Positions 17,201-24,843 of a stretch of 64,000 nucleotides of DNA are shown here, in pieces. A program made the position numbers and the translations under genes. Position 1 is the first letter of the stretch. Every line of letters starts with the position of its first letter. Below the pieces are notes generated by a model. The model searched no databases. It saw only the letters and a list, made by a program, of their open reading frames with translations, and was not told the origin of the DNA. The DNA comes from Opitutus terrae PB90-1 (lineage in GTDB: Bacteria > Verrucomicrobiota > Verrucomicrobiia > Opitutales > Opitutaceae). Where the stretch lies: NCBI RefSeq assembly GCF_000019965.1, contig NC_010571.1, positions 930,001 through 994,000 on the forward strand, given 5' to 3'.

Positions 17201-18930
17201 GCAAGGACGGCTCCGTCGGCTGGATCGATATCTTCGCCACCAGCATCTTCGACGACAGCGGCCGGCCCACCTACGGACTCGCCATGCTCGTCGACATCAC
17301 CGAGCGCAAACGCGCCGAGGCGGAATTGCGCGAGACCGAGGAGCGCTTCCGCGTCGCCGCGGACAACGCGCCCGTGCTGCTGTGGATCGCCGACACCGAC
17401 AAGCAGCGCACCTGGTTCAACCAGCCCTGGCTCGAATTCGTCGGCCGGACGCTGGAGCAGGAGGTGGGCCTGGGTTGGCTCGACAACGTGCACCCCGAAG
17501 ATCGGGACCATGTGCTGGAGGTGTTCGACACCGCCTTCGAGCGGCGCGGGCCCTTCCGCCTCGAGTATCGAATCCGCCGGCACGACGGCGAGTACCGCTG
17601 GATGCTCGTGCACGGCGTGCCGCGTCAGCAGGACGAGGAGTTTGTCGGCTACATTGGATCGTGCGTCGACATCACCGATCGCCGGCTGGCGGAGGAGGCG
17701 ATCCACGCGAGCCGCAACGCCGAACGCGCCCACCGCGTCGAGTTGGAGCGCGCCCGCGACGAGGCGGTCGCCGCTTCGCGCGCCAAGGACGATTTCCTCG
17801 CGGCGCTGTCCCACGAGTTGCGCACGCCGCTCAGCCCCGTGCTGCTGCTCGCCAGCGACGCCGCCGCCGATCCCCAGCTGCCCCCGTCGGTCCGGGCGGA
17901 TTTCGAAACCATCCGCAAGAGCGTGGAATTGGAGGCGCGGCTGATCGACGACCTGCTCGATCTGACGCGCATCGTGCGGGACAAGATCTCGCTCGATTTG
18001 CGCGAGGTCGACGCGCCGGTGGCGCTGCGCGACGCACTCATCAACGTGCGCGCGGAGTTCGAGGCGAAACGAATCGGACTGGTGCTCGATCTTTCACCCG
18101 AACCTCAATTCGTACGCGCTGATCCGGTGCGGCTGCAGCAGGTGATTTGGAACGTGCTGAAGAACGCGGTGAAGTTCACGCCGGCCGGCGGCCGCGTCAC
18201 CATTACGAGCCGGATCGATCATGAGCGGCGCCGCCTGGTGCTGGCCGTGGCCGACACCGGCATCGGCATGACGGCCGGCGAGATCGAGCGCGCGTTCGAA
18301 GCGTTTGCCCAAGGCGACCACGCCGGCAGCGGCGGCTCGCACCGATTCGGCGGCCTCGGCCTGGGCCTGGCGATTTCGCGCCGCGTGGTCGAGCTCCATG
18401 GCGGCAGCATCACGGCGCAGAGCCCGGGCCGTGGCCGCGGAGCGGTGTTCCGGATTGAGCTGCCCCTGCTGGCGGGTCCAGCCGGCGCCACCGCTGGCGA
18501 CCCGCCCGTTGCCTGGGAACTGCCGACGGACCGCACCACCGCCGCCGCCACCGGCGGCTCACGCCGTCGCGTGCTGCTGGTGGAGGATCACGCGCCCACC
18601 CGCAGTGCGTTGGAAAGTCTGCTCGTGCGCCGCGGATTCAGTGTCACCGCGGCCGCCTCGGCCACCGAGGCTCGCGCGCTCGCCGCGTCGGAGCATTTCG
18701 ATCTGTTGATCTCCGACATCGGGCTGCCCGACGGCAGCGGCTATGACCTCATGGCGGAATTTCGCGAGCGCTACGGGCTCGTCGGCATCGCGCTCACCGG
18801 CTACGGCATGGAGGAGGATGTCATGCGCAGCCGGCGGGCAGGGTTCAAGATGCACCTCACGAAACCCGTCCGTATCCAACACCTGGACCAGGCGCTCGCC
18901 ACGCTGCAGGCTGCGAAGGAGGGCGAATGA
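14251..18930 (+). CDS. Giant hybrid histidine kinase: PAS-GAF-HK-REC-PAS-PAS-PAS-HK-REC
   Basis: 1559 residues, apparently cytoplasmic. The order seen is: a PAS-like start (PICIIWGPDRLYFYNDAYAP); a GAF domain (about 170-345); HisKA with NVSHEFRTPLTLIL (H370) and its HATPase (GTGIGLSLVQELVRLHGG); a REC domain with LADIMMPG (D686) and LIKPFSARE; three PAS domains with PAC ends (about 770-1155); a second HisKA with AALSHELRTPLSPVLL (H1188) and HATPase (RFGGLGLGLAISRRVVELHGG); and a final REC with ISDIGLPDG (D1489). Two complete transmitter-receiver pairs in one chain suggest internal phosphorelay, but no HPt domain is visible. The second kinase-receiver unit closely resembles that of the kinase at 21454. 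Its stop overlaps the next start by 4 bp. Confidence 0.93.
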   Translation: MADASDKTAGQSGPTCAADPFRGGGEAGAILRAIDWPSKPIGPVDTWPQSLRTALSLCLASRHPICIIWGPDRLYFYNDAYAPILGEKHPWALGESYITVWPEIWESSIRPILEQVEQTGEASWCDDLLLVLRRHGFNEECYFAFSFAPTRVEDGSVGGVFTAITETTLQVVGERRLHTLRDLGARAPDARSAEEACRIAADVLAQNRYDVPFALFYAIDETGQAAKLVPGPGIEPGARGTPARVALDQEDPEDFWHFGEVIRSGKPRVHSQLPEDLGPLPKGPWPERPHTAVVLPIARPGESVPYGLLVCGASARRPLDPDYQSFFSLIASQVATAVANALAFAEQRRRAESLAALDRAKIDFFSNVSHEFRTPLTLILGPLEELLSEPARSALPADAREQLKVVHRNSLRLLKLVNMLLDFSRLEAGRIDAHFEPVDLPEFTADLVAVFRSAIEKAGLRLQVDCPPAPFPALVDREMWEKIVFNLLSNAFKFTRHGEIEVSLHCLGPTFELRVRDTGLGIPPESQSEVFKRFHRLKHAHSRTHEGTGIGLSLVQELVRLHGGTVSLTSEVNVGTIVSVTIPVHRPAGTPANPGAPRSASGVEPRAFVEESLRWIQPTDAVMKAPAVPRADRPPLARVLLADDNADMRDYVMRLLREHYDIAAVADGQAALALVRHWKPDLVLADIMMPGLDGFELLQALRESPATQQLPVILLSARAGEESRSEGLEAGADDYLIKPFSARELLARVQSQLHLAELRRKAEAKVTASEARLAQLVAMLPAGIYTVDAEGRITFYNPRAAEIWQARPTLHAPYAEFAAQFKIIGEDGREVAMETRPMPTVLREGRNLVTNEIELERPDGSRFFANFSISPTFGPDGQISGAIAVFQDVTAERQARVALRATEERYRAVFQQASIGIMECDLEGRILRCNPALARLVGYAEAELCGMNWRDLCPPEEVGENERVAQRLLRGDRPSFTGERRYRRKDGSVGWIDIFATSIFDDSGRPTYGLAMLVDITERKRAEAELRETEERFRVAADNAPVLLWIADTDKQRTWFNQPWLEFVGRTLEQEVGLGWLDNVHPEDRDHVLEVFDTAFERRGPFRLEYRIRRHDGEYRWMLVHGVPRQQDEEFVGYIGSCVDITDRRLAEEAIHASRNAERAHRVELERARDEAVAASRAKDDFLAALSHELRTPLSPVLLLASDAAADPQLPPSVRADFETIRKSVELEARLIDDLLDLTRIVRDKISLDLREVDAPVALRDALINVRAEFEAKRIGLVLDLSPEPQFVRADPVRLQQVIWNVLKNAVKFTPAGGRVTITSRIDHERRRLVLAVADTGIGMTAGEIERAFEAFAQGDHAGSGGSHRFGGLGLGLAISRRVVELHGGSITAQSPGRGRGAVFRIELPLLAGPAGATAGDPPVAWELPTDRTTAAATGGSRRRVLLVEDHAPTRSALESLLVRRGFSVTAAASATEARALAASEHFDLLISDIGLPDGSGYDLMAEFRERYGLVGIALTGYGMEEDVMRSRRAGFKMHLTKPVRIQHLDQALATLQAAKEGE

Positions 18931-20864
18931 ACCGCCGGCGTTCCCGCGCACGCCGCTGGATCCCGGGCCTCCGCGGGCTCGCGGTCGCCGGCCTTTGCCA
19001 CGTCGCCGCCGCCCACGCGCAAACGCCGCTCGCCAGCGCCGAGCGGATGCAACAGCTGTCGTTGGAGGAGCTGCTTTCCCTCGAGGTCACCACGATGTCG
19101 CGCAAAACCGAGCCGTGGTGGACGGCACCGGGAGCGGTCGAGGTGCTGACAAGCGAGGAGATCCGTCGCTCCACCGCGCGGAACCTGCCGGAGGCGCTGC
19201 GCCTCGCGACCGGCCTGGACGTGGCGCAGTCGAGCGCGCGGAGCTGGGCGATCAGCGCGCGCGGGTTCAACGTCCTCGCCGCCAACAAAATTTCCGTGCT
19301 GCTCGACGGCCGCAGCCTGTTCACCCCGTTCTTTTCCGGCGTGCAGTGGGACGCGCAGGACACGCTGCTGGCGGATGTCGACCGCATCGAGGTGGTGCGC
19401 GGTCCGGTCGGCGCGCTCTGGGGCGCGTTCGCGGTGAACGGCTTCGTGCAGATCGTAACGAAGCCCGCCGACGACACGCAGGGCTGGCTGGTCAGCGGCG
19501 GCGCGGGCACCGAGGACCCGGGCTTTCTTGCCGTGCGCTACGGTGGCCGGATCGGCCGCCGCGCGTTCTACCGGGTTTACGCGAAGTACTTCGATACCGA
19601 TTGGACGTATCTCGCGAACGGCCGGCATGCCCAGCCCTCCACCGATTTTGGCCAGGTGGGCTTCCGCGCCGACGCGCTCCTCGATGCGGACACCAGCCTG
19701 ACGGTACAGGGCGACGCTTACACCAACAAGGGCCTGCCGCAGGACCGCGAACAAGCGGAGATCTCCGGTGGCAATCTCCTCGCGCGGATCCGCCGCACGT
19801 TCTCCGCCGCCTCCGACCTCGAGGTCATGTCCTACTACGATCGCACCGCGCGCTGGCTTCCGACCGCCTGGCTGGAACGGCGCGACACCGGCGCATTGAC
19901 CGCGAAGTTCCGCTATCCGCTCGACCGCCATGATCTGCTCGTCGGGGCGGACGTGCACGTGTCGCGGGACGACATCGCCAACCTGGGCTTCGCGACGATG
20001 GTGCCGCCGCAGCGCACCACCCACGTGGTGGGAGTGTATTTGCAGGACACGATCGCGGTCGTTCCGAGGCGCTGGGCGGTGACGCTCGGTGCCAAGGCGG
20101 AGCACAACAGTTTTTCCGGCGTGGAGGCGGAACCCTCGCTGCGCGCGGCGTGGACCCCCACTCCGCGCACGACGGGGTGGGCCGCAGTCTCGCGCGCCGT
20201 GCGCGCGCCCGTACGCGTGGATCAGGACCTGTTGCTCCAACTTGGCGGCCAGATCATCGTGGACGCGAGCGACGCGTTCGATTCCGAATCGGTCGTGGCC
20301 TACGAGCTGGGCTGGCGGCAGCAGGTCGGCTCGCAGCTGACGCTCGACGTGGCGGCCTTCCACAACGAATACCGCGACCTGCGCACGGCCGAGCCAATCG
20401 GCGCAGAGATTTTCCCCCTCACGTTCAAGAACGGCGCCGAGGCGCAGGCGGACGGGCTGGAGACCAGCGTGCAATACCAGCCGAGCGCCCGGCTGTTCTT
20501 CAAGGCGAGCTACCGACTGCTCGACCTGGACTTCATGTTGCGCCCCGGCAGTCGCGCCGGGAGCAGTTTCGCCAACGAGGGCAACGACCCGCGGCATCTC
20601 GGCTCCCTGACCGCCCACGCCGTGCTCAGCCACCATCTGGAATTCGACGCCACGCTCCGGCACGTGAGCAGCCGGCCCGACCCGGCGACGGAAGGCTACT
20701 GGACCGCGGACCTGCGACTCGCCTGGCTGCCCTCCGAGAGCTGGGAGATCGCGCTGCTCGGCCGCAATCTGTTCACCGGACTGCACCGCGAGCTGATCAC
20801 CACCAACAGCCTCAATGAATTCATCCGCGCGAGCGGGACCGTGAAAATCACATGGCGCTACTGA
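18927..20864 (+). CDS. TonB-dependent receptor of the YfiR-associated type
   Basis: A 645-residue outer-membrane protein. A signal peptide ends near AAAHAQ (about 32), followed by the segment LSLEELLSLEVTTMSRK, which I recall at the N-terminus of receptors found beside YfiR and hybrid kinases. The plug domain runs about 60-170 (ARNLPEALRLATGLDVAQ, WAISARGFNVLAANKISVLL, DRIEVVRGPVGALWG), and the β-barrel ends GTVKITWRY. It is small for a TonB receptor and may signal rather than import. It is translationally coupled to the kinase upstream (ATGA) and overlaps the YfiR-like gene by 13 bp. Confidence 0.92.
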   Translation: MNRRRSRARRWIPGLRGLAVAGLCHVAAAHAQTPLASAERMQQLSLEELLSLEVTTMSRKTEPWWTAPGAVEVLTSEEIRRSTARNLPEALRLATGLDVAQSSARSWAISARGFNVLAANKISVLLDGRSLFTPFFSGVQWDAQDTLLADVDRIEVVRGPVGALWGAFAVNGFVQIVTKPADDTQGWLVSGGAGTEDPGFLAVRYGGRIGRRAFYRVYAKYFDTDWTYLANGRHAQPSTDFGQVGFRADALLDADTSLTVQGDAYTNKGLPQDREQAEISGGNLLARIRRTFSAASDLEVMSYYDRTARWLPTAWLERRDTGALTAKFRYPLDRHDLLVGADVHVSRDDIANLGFATMVPPQRTTHVVGVYLQDTIAVVPRRWAVTLGAKAEHNSFSGVEAEPSLRAAWTPTPRTTGWAAVSRAVRAPVRVDQDLLLQLGGQIIVDASDAFDSESVVAYELGWRQQVGSQLTLDVAAFHNEYRDLRTAEPIGAEIFPLTFKNGAEAQADGLETSVQYQPSARLFFKASYRLLDLDFMLRPGSRAGSSFANEGNDPRHLGSLTAHAVLSHHLEFDATLRHVSSRPDPATEGYWTADLRLAWLPSESWEIALLGRNLFTGLHRELITTNSLNEFIRASGTVKITWRY

Positions 20865-21451
20865 CGCAAACCCTCGGACGCCGCATGCCTGCGGTCCGGC
20901 TTTCCCGGTTGCTGCGTGCGGCGTGCGCCGGCCTCTGGCTCAGCCTGTCCGCGCCTGGAGTGCGCGCCGTGCCCGCGGCGGACGAGGCTGCGGTGAAGGC
21001 CGCCCTGCTGTACAACCTCACGCAATTCGTGGATTGGCCGCCGTCGTCCTTCCGCACGCCGTACGATCCCGTCATCATCGGTATCCTCGGGCCCGATCCC
21101 TTCGACGATTATCTCGACCAACTTGTCCGGCCAGTCGGCGCCGGCTCCCGGCGGGTGGTGGTGATGCGTTTCCGCGATGCCCGGGCGGCGCGGCAAGCCC
21201 ACGTGCTGTTCATCCACGCGAGCCAGCGTGAGCATCTGCAGGCGATCTTCGCCACCCTGGAAGGCCGGGCAGTCCTCACCGTGGCCGACTTCGACGGCTT
21301 TCTCCGCCGCGGCGGCATCGTTCGTTTTTACCGGAACGCGGAAAACAAGATTCGGGTCCGGATCAATCTCGAGGCCGCCCGCGCCGCCGGGTTGACGATC
21401 AGTGCGAAATTGCTTCGCGTCGTCGAGATTGTCCCGCCCGAGGAAGAGTAG
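20852..21451 (+). CDS. YfiR-family periplasmic protein (DUF4154)
   Basis: A 199-residue exported protein. The signal peptide has RLLRAACAGLWLSLSAPGVRA. The mature part begins AADEAAVKAALLYNLTQFVDWP, the hallmark of the YfiR/DUF4154 family. Later segments IIGILGPDPFDDYLDQLV, HVLFIHASQREHL and AVLTVADFDGFLRRGGIVRF are also typical, and the end is ISAKLLRVVEIV. In Pseudomonas, YfiR represses the diguanylate cyclase YfiN through its periplasmic part. Here the next gene is a histidine kinase with a YfiN-like sensor, so YfiR probably controls that kinase. An alternative ATG at 20885 would avoid overlap with the receptor gene. Confidence 0.9.
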   Translation: MALLTQTLGRRMPAVRLSRLLRAACAGLWLSLSAPGVRAVPAADEAAVKAALLYNLTQFVDWPPSSFRTPYDPVIIGILGPDPFDDYLDQLVRPVGAGSRRVVVMRFRDARAARQAHVLFIHASQREHLQAIFATLEGRAVLTVADFDGFLRRGGIVRFYRNAENKIRVRINLEAARAAGLTISAKLLRVVEIVPPEEE

Positions 21452-21453
21452 CC

Positions 21454-23718
21454 ATGGATTTTCGCGATCTGCCCATCAAACGGAAACTGGCCGGCGCCAT
21501 CATGCTGACCAGCCTCACCGTCCTGGCGCTGACCTCGCTGGCGCTGATCACCTACGAGCTTTACGCCTACAAACAGACCACCCGCCGCACGCTCTCGACC
21601 ATCGCCGACATCATCGCGTCCAACAGCACGGCGGTGCTGATCTACGACGACCACAAGCTCGCCAGCCAGATCCTGGCGGGGTTGCACGATGAACCGGAGA
21701 TCGAGGCGGCGGCACTGTATGACAAGGATGGACAGCTGTACGTGTCCTATCCCCTCTCGCTCGGCCCCACCGGCGTACCGGCGACCCCCGGCGTGGACGG
21801 CATCGATTTCGGCTTGCGGCAGATCACGCTGTTCGAGCCGGTGATCGAGGGCCAGAACCGCGTCGGCACGTTGTACCTGCGCGGTGACCTCGCCGACATG
21901 TACCGCCGGCTCGGCGTCTACGGACTCGTGCTGCTCAGCGTGCTCGGTTGCTCGGGGCTGGTCGCGCTGTCGCTGGCGGCTTATTTCCAGCGGCTGATCT
22001 CCCAGCCCATTCTCAACCTGGCCAACACCGCGCGCATCGTGTCCGAGCGGAAGGACTACTCCGTGCGCGCCGTAAAGCTGAGCAACGACGAGCTCGGCGG
22101 GTTCACCGAAACCTTCAACTCGATGCTGCACCAGGTGCAGGAAAGCCATTCGGCGCTGCGTGAGAGCGAGGAACGACTCTCCGCGGTGTTCCAGCAGGCC
22201 GGCGCCGGTATCGCGCAGACGGATGTCAGCGGGCGCTTCCTCATGGTCAACGACCGCTACTGCGAGATCGTCGGCCGCCCGCGCGAGTCGCTGCTCCAGC
22301 TCCGGATGCAGGACATCATTCACCCCGCGGACCTGAGCCATCATCAGTTCCTGAGCGAACACTCCGCCCGCGACGGCTCGTCGTTCGTCGTCGAAACCCG
22401 TTACGACCGGCCGCAGGGCGGCTTCGTCTGGGTGCGCAACAGCGTCGCGTTCATCCGCGATGCCGCTGGCACCATCGAATCCGCGATCGCGGTGACCGAG
22501 GACATCACCAGCTCCAAGCGCACGGAGAAGGAGCTCGAGCGCGCGCGCGACGACGCGCTGGCCGCCTCGCGCGCGAAGGACGATTTCCTCGCCACGCTCT
22601 CGCACGAGCTGCGCACGCCGCTGAATCCCGTGCTGCTGCTCGCCAGCGAAGCGGCCGAGGACCCGACGCTCCCGCCCGCCGTCCGCAGCGACTTCGCCAC
22701 GATTCGCAACAACGTCGAGCTCGAGGCCCGGCTGATCGACGACCTGCTCGACCTGACGCGGATCACGCGCGGCAAGCTGCTGCTCGATTTGAAGCCGCAC
22801 GACATGCACGCGATCCTGCAGGACGCGCTCGCGACCGTGCGGGCGGAGCTGGAGCGGAAGCAGATCGTCACCACGCTCAAGTTCGACGCCGGCCGGGCCG
22901 TGGTGCTCAGCGACGCCGTCCGGCTGCAACAGGTGTTCTGGAACGTGCTGAAGAACGCGGTGAAGTTCACGCCCGAGCAGGGCGGCATCACCGTGCACAC
23001 GCATCTCGCGGTCGGCGATTCGCTCGTCGTCGAGATCACCGACACCGGCATCGGCCTCGAGCCGGCCGAGATCGAGCGGATCTTCGACGCGTTCTCCCAA
23101 GGCGACCACGCGGGCACGGCGGGCTCGCATCGCTTCGGCGGCGTCGGCCTCGGCCTGGCGATTTCCCGGATGCTGGTGGAACTGCACCGCGGCTCCATTC
23201 GCGCGGAAAGTCCGGGCCGGGGACACGGCGCCACGTTCCGCATCGAGCTGCCGCTGCTGCGGCGCGATGTCGCCGCACCGCGGATGCCGGCCGCCGATGG
23301 CCCGCCCGCCCGCGCGGCCGCGGCTGCAGGCTCGGCGGTGCCCGAAACGATGCGGCGCCGGATTCTGCTGGTGGAGGATCACGCGCCCACGCGCACGACG
23401 CTGCAGCAGCTGCTGATGCGGCGCCGCTACGAAGTGCTCGCCGCCGGCACGGTGGCGGAAGCCCGCGCCATCGCCGCCAAGGAAAGCTTCGATTTTGTGA
23501 TCTCCGACATCGGGCTGCCGGACGGCAACGCGTATGAGCTGATGTCCGACCTGCGCGCGGAAAAAGGACTCACCGGCATCGCGCTCACCGGTTACGGAAT
23601 GGAAAGCGACATCGCGCGCAGCCACGCCGCCGGCTTCGTCGTGCATCTGACCAAGCCGCTGCGCGTGCAATCGCTCGACGAAGCGCTGGCCCGCATTTCC
23701 GGCGCCACGCCGGCGTAA
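21454..23718 (+). CDS. CHASE8-like/HAMP/PAS hybrid histidine kinase with C-terminal receiver
   Basis: A 754-residue membrane kinase. TM1 is at about 13-35 (AIMLTSLTVLALTSLALITY). The periplasmic domain (36-150) with TLSTIADIIASNSTAVLIYD resembles the CHASE8 sensor of YfiN. TM2 is at about 155-178. HAMP follows (QPILNLANTARIV), then PAS/PAC (about 235-355), HisKA with ATLSHELRTPLNPVLL (H384), HATPase (FGGVGLGLAISRMLVELHRG) and REC with ISDIGLPDG (D685) and THLTKP-like VHLTKPLRVQ. It starts 3 bp after the YfiR gene. The kinase-receiver half is paralogous to the C-terminal half of the giant kinase at 14251. Confidence 0.92.
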   Translation: MDFRDLPIKRKLAGAIMLTSLTVLALTSLALITYELYAYKQTTRRTLSTIADIIASNSTAVLIYDDHKLASQILAGLHDEPEIEAAALYDKDGQLYVSYPLSLGPTGVPATPGVDGIDFGLRQITLFEPVIEGQNRVGTLYLRGDLADMYRRLGVYGLVLLSVLGCSGLVALSLAAYFQRLISQPILNLANTARIVSERKDYSVRAVKLSNDELGGFTETFNSMLHQVQESHSALRESEERLSAVFQQAGAGIAQTDVSGRFLMVNDRYCEIVGRPRESLLQLRMQDIIHPADLSHHQFLSEHSARDGSSFVVETRYDRPQGGFVWVRNSVAFIRDAAGTIESAIAVTEDITSSKRTEKELERARDDALAASRAKDDFLATLSHELRTPLNPVLLLASEAAEDPTLPPAVRSDFATIRNNVELEARLIDDLLDLTRITRGKLLLDLKPHDMHAILQDALATVRAELERKQIVTTLKFDAGRAVVLSDAVRLQQVFWNVLKNAVKFTPEQGGITVHTHLAVGDSLVVEITDTGIGLEPAEIERIFDAFSQGDHAGTAGSHRFGGVGLGLAISRMLVELHRGSIRAESPGRGHGATFRIELPLLRRDVAAPRMPAADGPPARAAAAAGSAVPETMRRRILLVEDHAPTRTTLQQLLMRRRYEVLAAGTVAEARAIAAKESFDFVISDIGLPDGNAYELMSDLRAEKGLTGIALTGYGMESDIARSHAAGFVVHLTKPLRVQSLDEALARISGATPA

Positions 23719-23750
23719 CAGTTGTCGCATACGTTTGCGCAACCGGCGAG

Positions 23751-23823
23751 GTAGGGCGGGCATTCCGCTGCCCGCCGGGAGTTCGCTCGATGTTCGCGGC
23801 GCTCACCGGCGCGAGCGCCCTAC
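23751..23823. repeat. Two-hairpin repeat bounded by GTAGGGCG/CGCCCTAC (family 4)
   Basis: The 73-bp element has the same outer ends as the one at 5421-5489 and two internal stems, GGCGGGCA/TGCCCGCC and GGCGCTC/GAGCGCC. It sits between the signalling operon and panB and could end transcription there. Confidence 0.75.
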
Positions 23824-23883
23824 CTTCCCTGCCGGGCTGCGGGCTTGTGACCGGGGCATTCCTGTGCTCGGTTTGCCACTCGC

Positions 23884-24675
23884 ATGCCTACGATCCGAGA
23901 CCTCGCGGCCGCCAAAGCGGGCGGTCGCAAAATCGTCATGGTCACCGCCTACGACGCGTCGGCGGCCCGGCTCCTCGCCGGCACCGAAGTCGATTGTCTG
24001 CTCGTCGGCGACAGCGCGATGATGGTGGTCCATGGCCAACGCGACACGCTCGGCGCGACGGTCGAACTGATGGCGATGCATACGCGGGCGGTGGTGCGCG
24101 GCGCGCCGGGCAAGCTGATCGTGACCGATTTTCCTTTTCTCGCCGCCCGCAAGGGCATCGCGCCCGCCCTCGACGCCGCGGCGGAGTTGCTGCGCGCCGG
24201 CGCGCACGCGGTGAAAATCGAAGGCGTGCGCGGACACGCCAATGTCATCCGCCACCTGATCGAATCGGGCATTCCGGTCATGGGCCATCTTGGGCTGCAA
24301 CCGCAGTCCGTGCACACACTCGGCGGTTACACGGTGCAGGGACGCGATCCGGTCGAGGCGCAGCGGTTGCACGAGGACGCCGCGGAGCTGCAGGCGCTCG
24401 GCGTGTTCGCGCTCGTGCTCGAATGCGTGCCGCAGAAGCTCGCGCGCAACGTCACTGCCGAGCTGCAGATTCCTACGATCGGCATCGGGGCCGGCGCCGG
24501 CTGCGATGGCCAGGTGCTCGTCTGGCACGACCTGCTTGGGCTCAACCCCGACTTCAAGCCGAAGTTCGTGCGGCCGTTCGCCGACGGCGCCACCGTGCTG
24601 CGCGAGGGCATCAACCGCTTCGTCACCGCGGTCCGCGCGGGCAAATTTCCCACGAACAAGGAGAGCTTTTCGTGA
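23884..24675 (+). CDS. panB: 3-methyl-2-oxobutanoate hydroxymethyltransferase
   Basis: A 263-residue TIM-barrel enzyme that transfers a hydroxymethyl group from 5,10-methylene-THF to α-ketoisovalerate, the first step of pantothenate synthesis. Family motifs are KIVMVTAYDASAARLL, CLLVGDSAMMVVHGQRDT (Mg-binding Asp), GAHAVKIEG, GHLGLQPQSVHTLGGYTVQG and the C-terminal IPTIGIGAGAGCDGQVLVWHD. Length is as usual. It begins the CoA-precursor cluster panB-panC-coaC-coaB-coaX. Confidence 0.97.
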   Translation: MPTIRDLAAAKAGGRKIVMVTAYDASAARLLAGTEVDCLLVGDSAMMVVHGQRDTLGATVELMAMHTRAVVRGAPGKLIVTDFPFLAARKGIAPALDAAAELLRAGAHAVKIEGVRGHANVIRHLIESGIPVMGHLGLQPQSVHTLGGYTVQGRDPVEAQRLHEDAAELQALGVFALVLECVPQKLARNVTAELQIPTIGIGAGAGCDGQVLVWHDLLGLNPDFKPKFVRPFADGATVLREGINRFVTAVRAGKFPTNKESFS

Positions 24676-24731
24676 ACCGATTTGGTCCGATGGAGCGGCG
24701 ATGTCCCGTCGCCAGTTACGAGCGACCTCAA

Positions 24732-24803
24732 CTACAGATGAACACTGATAAACACAGATTGAGACCGGATTTCCATCTGTGTTCATTTGTGTCCATCTGT
24801 GGT
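24732..24803. repeat. Bipartite inverted repeat A (ACAGATGAACAC-type arms)
   Basis: The left arm at 24732-24761 and the right arm at 24773-24803 are about 80% complementary. They consist of iterated ACAGATG-AACAC-like words, separated by only ~12 bp. The 3' arm reads CATCTGTGTTCATTTGTGTC. It lies between panB and panC. A degenerate relative (G) lies at 29073-29153. Confidence 0.75.
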
Positions 24804-24843
24804 TAAGGGGTCTGAGGCTTGCCTTGCTAGAATCGATTCACTG

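Noticed and set aside
12516-23763. Long open frames antisense to the kinase and receptor genes (for example 15526-17814, 18801-20786, 21328-23763 on the minus strand)
   Set aside because: Each mirrors a well-supported plus-strand gene and has Arg/His/Gln-rich shadow composition with no domain, as expected in GC-rich DNA.
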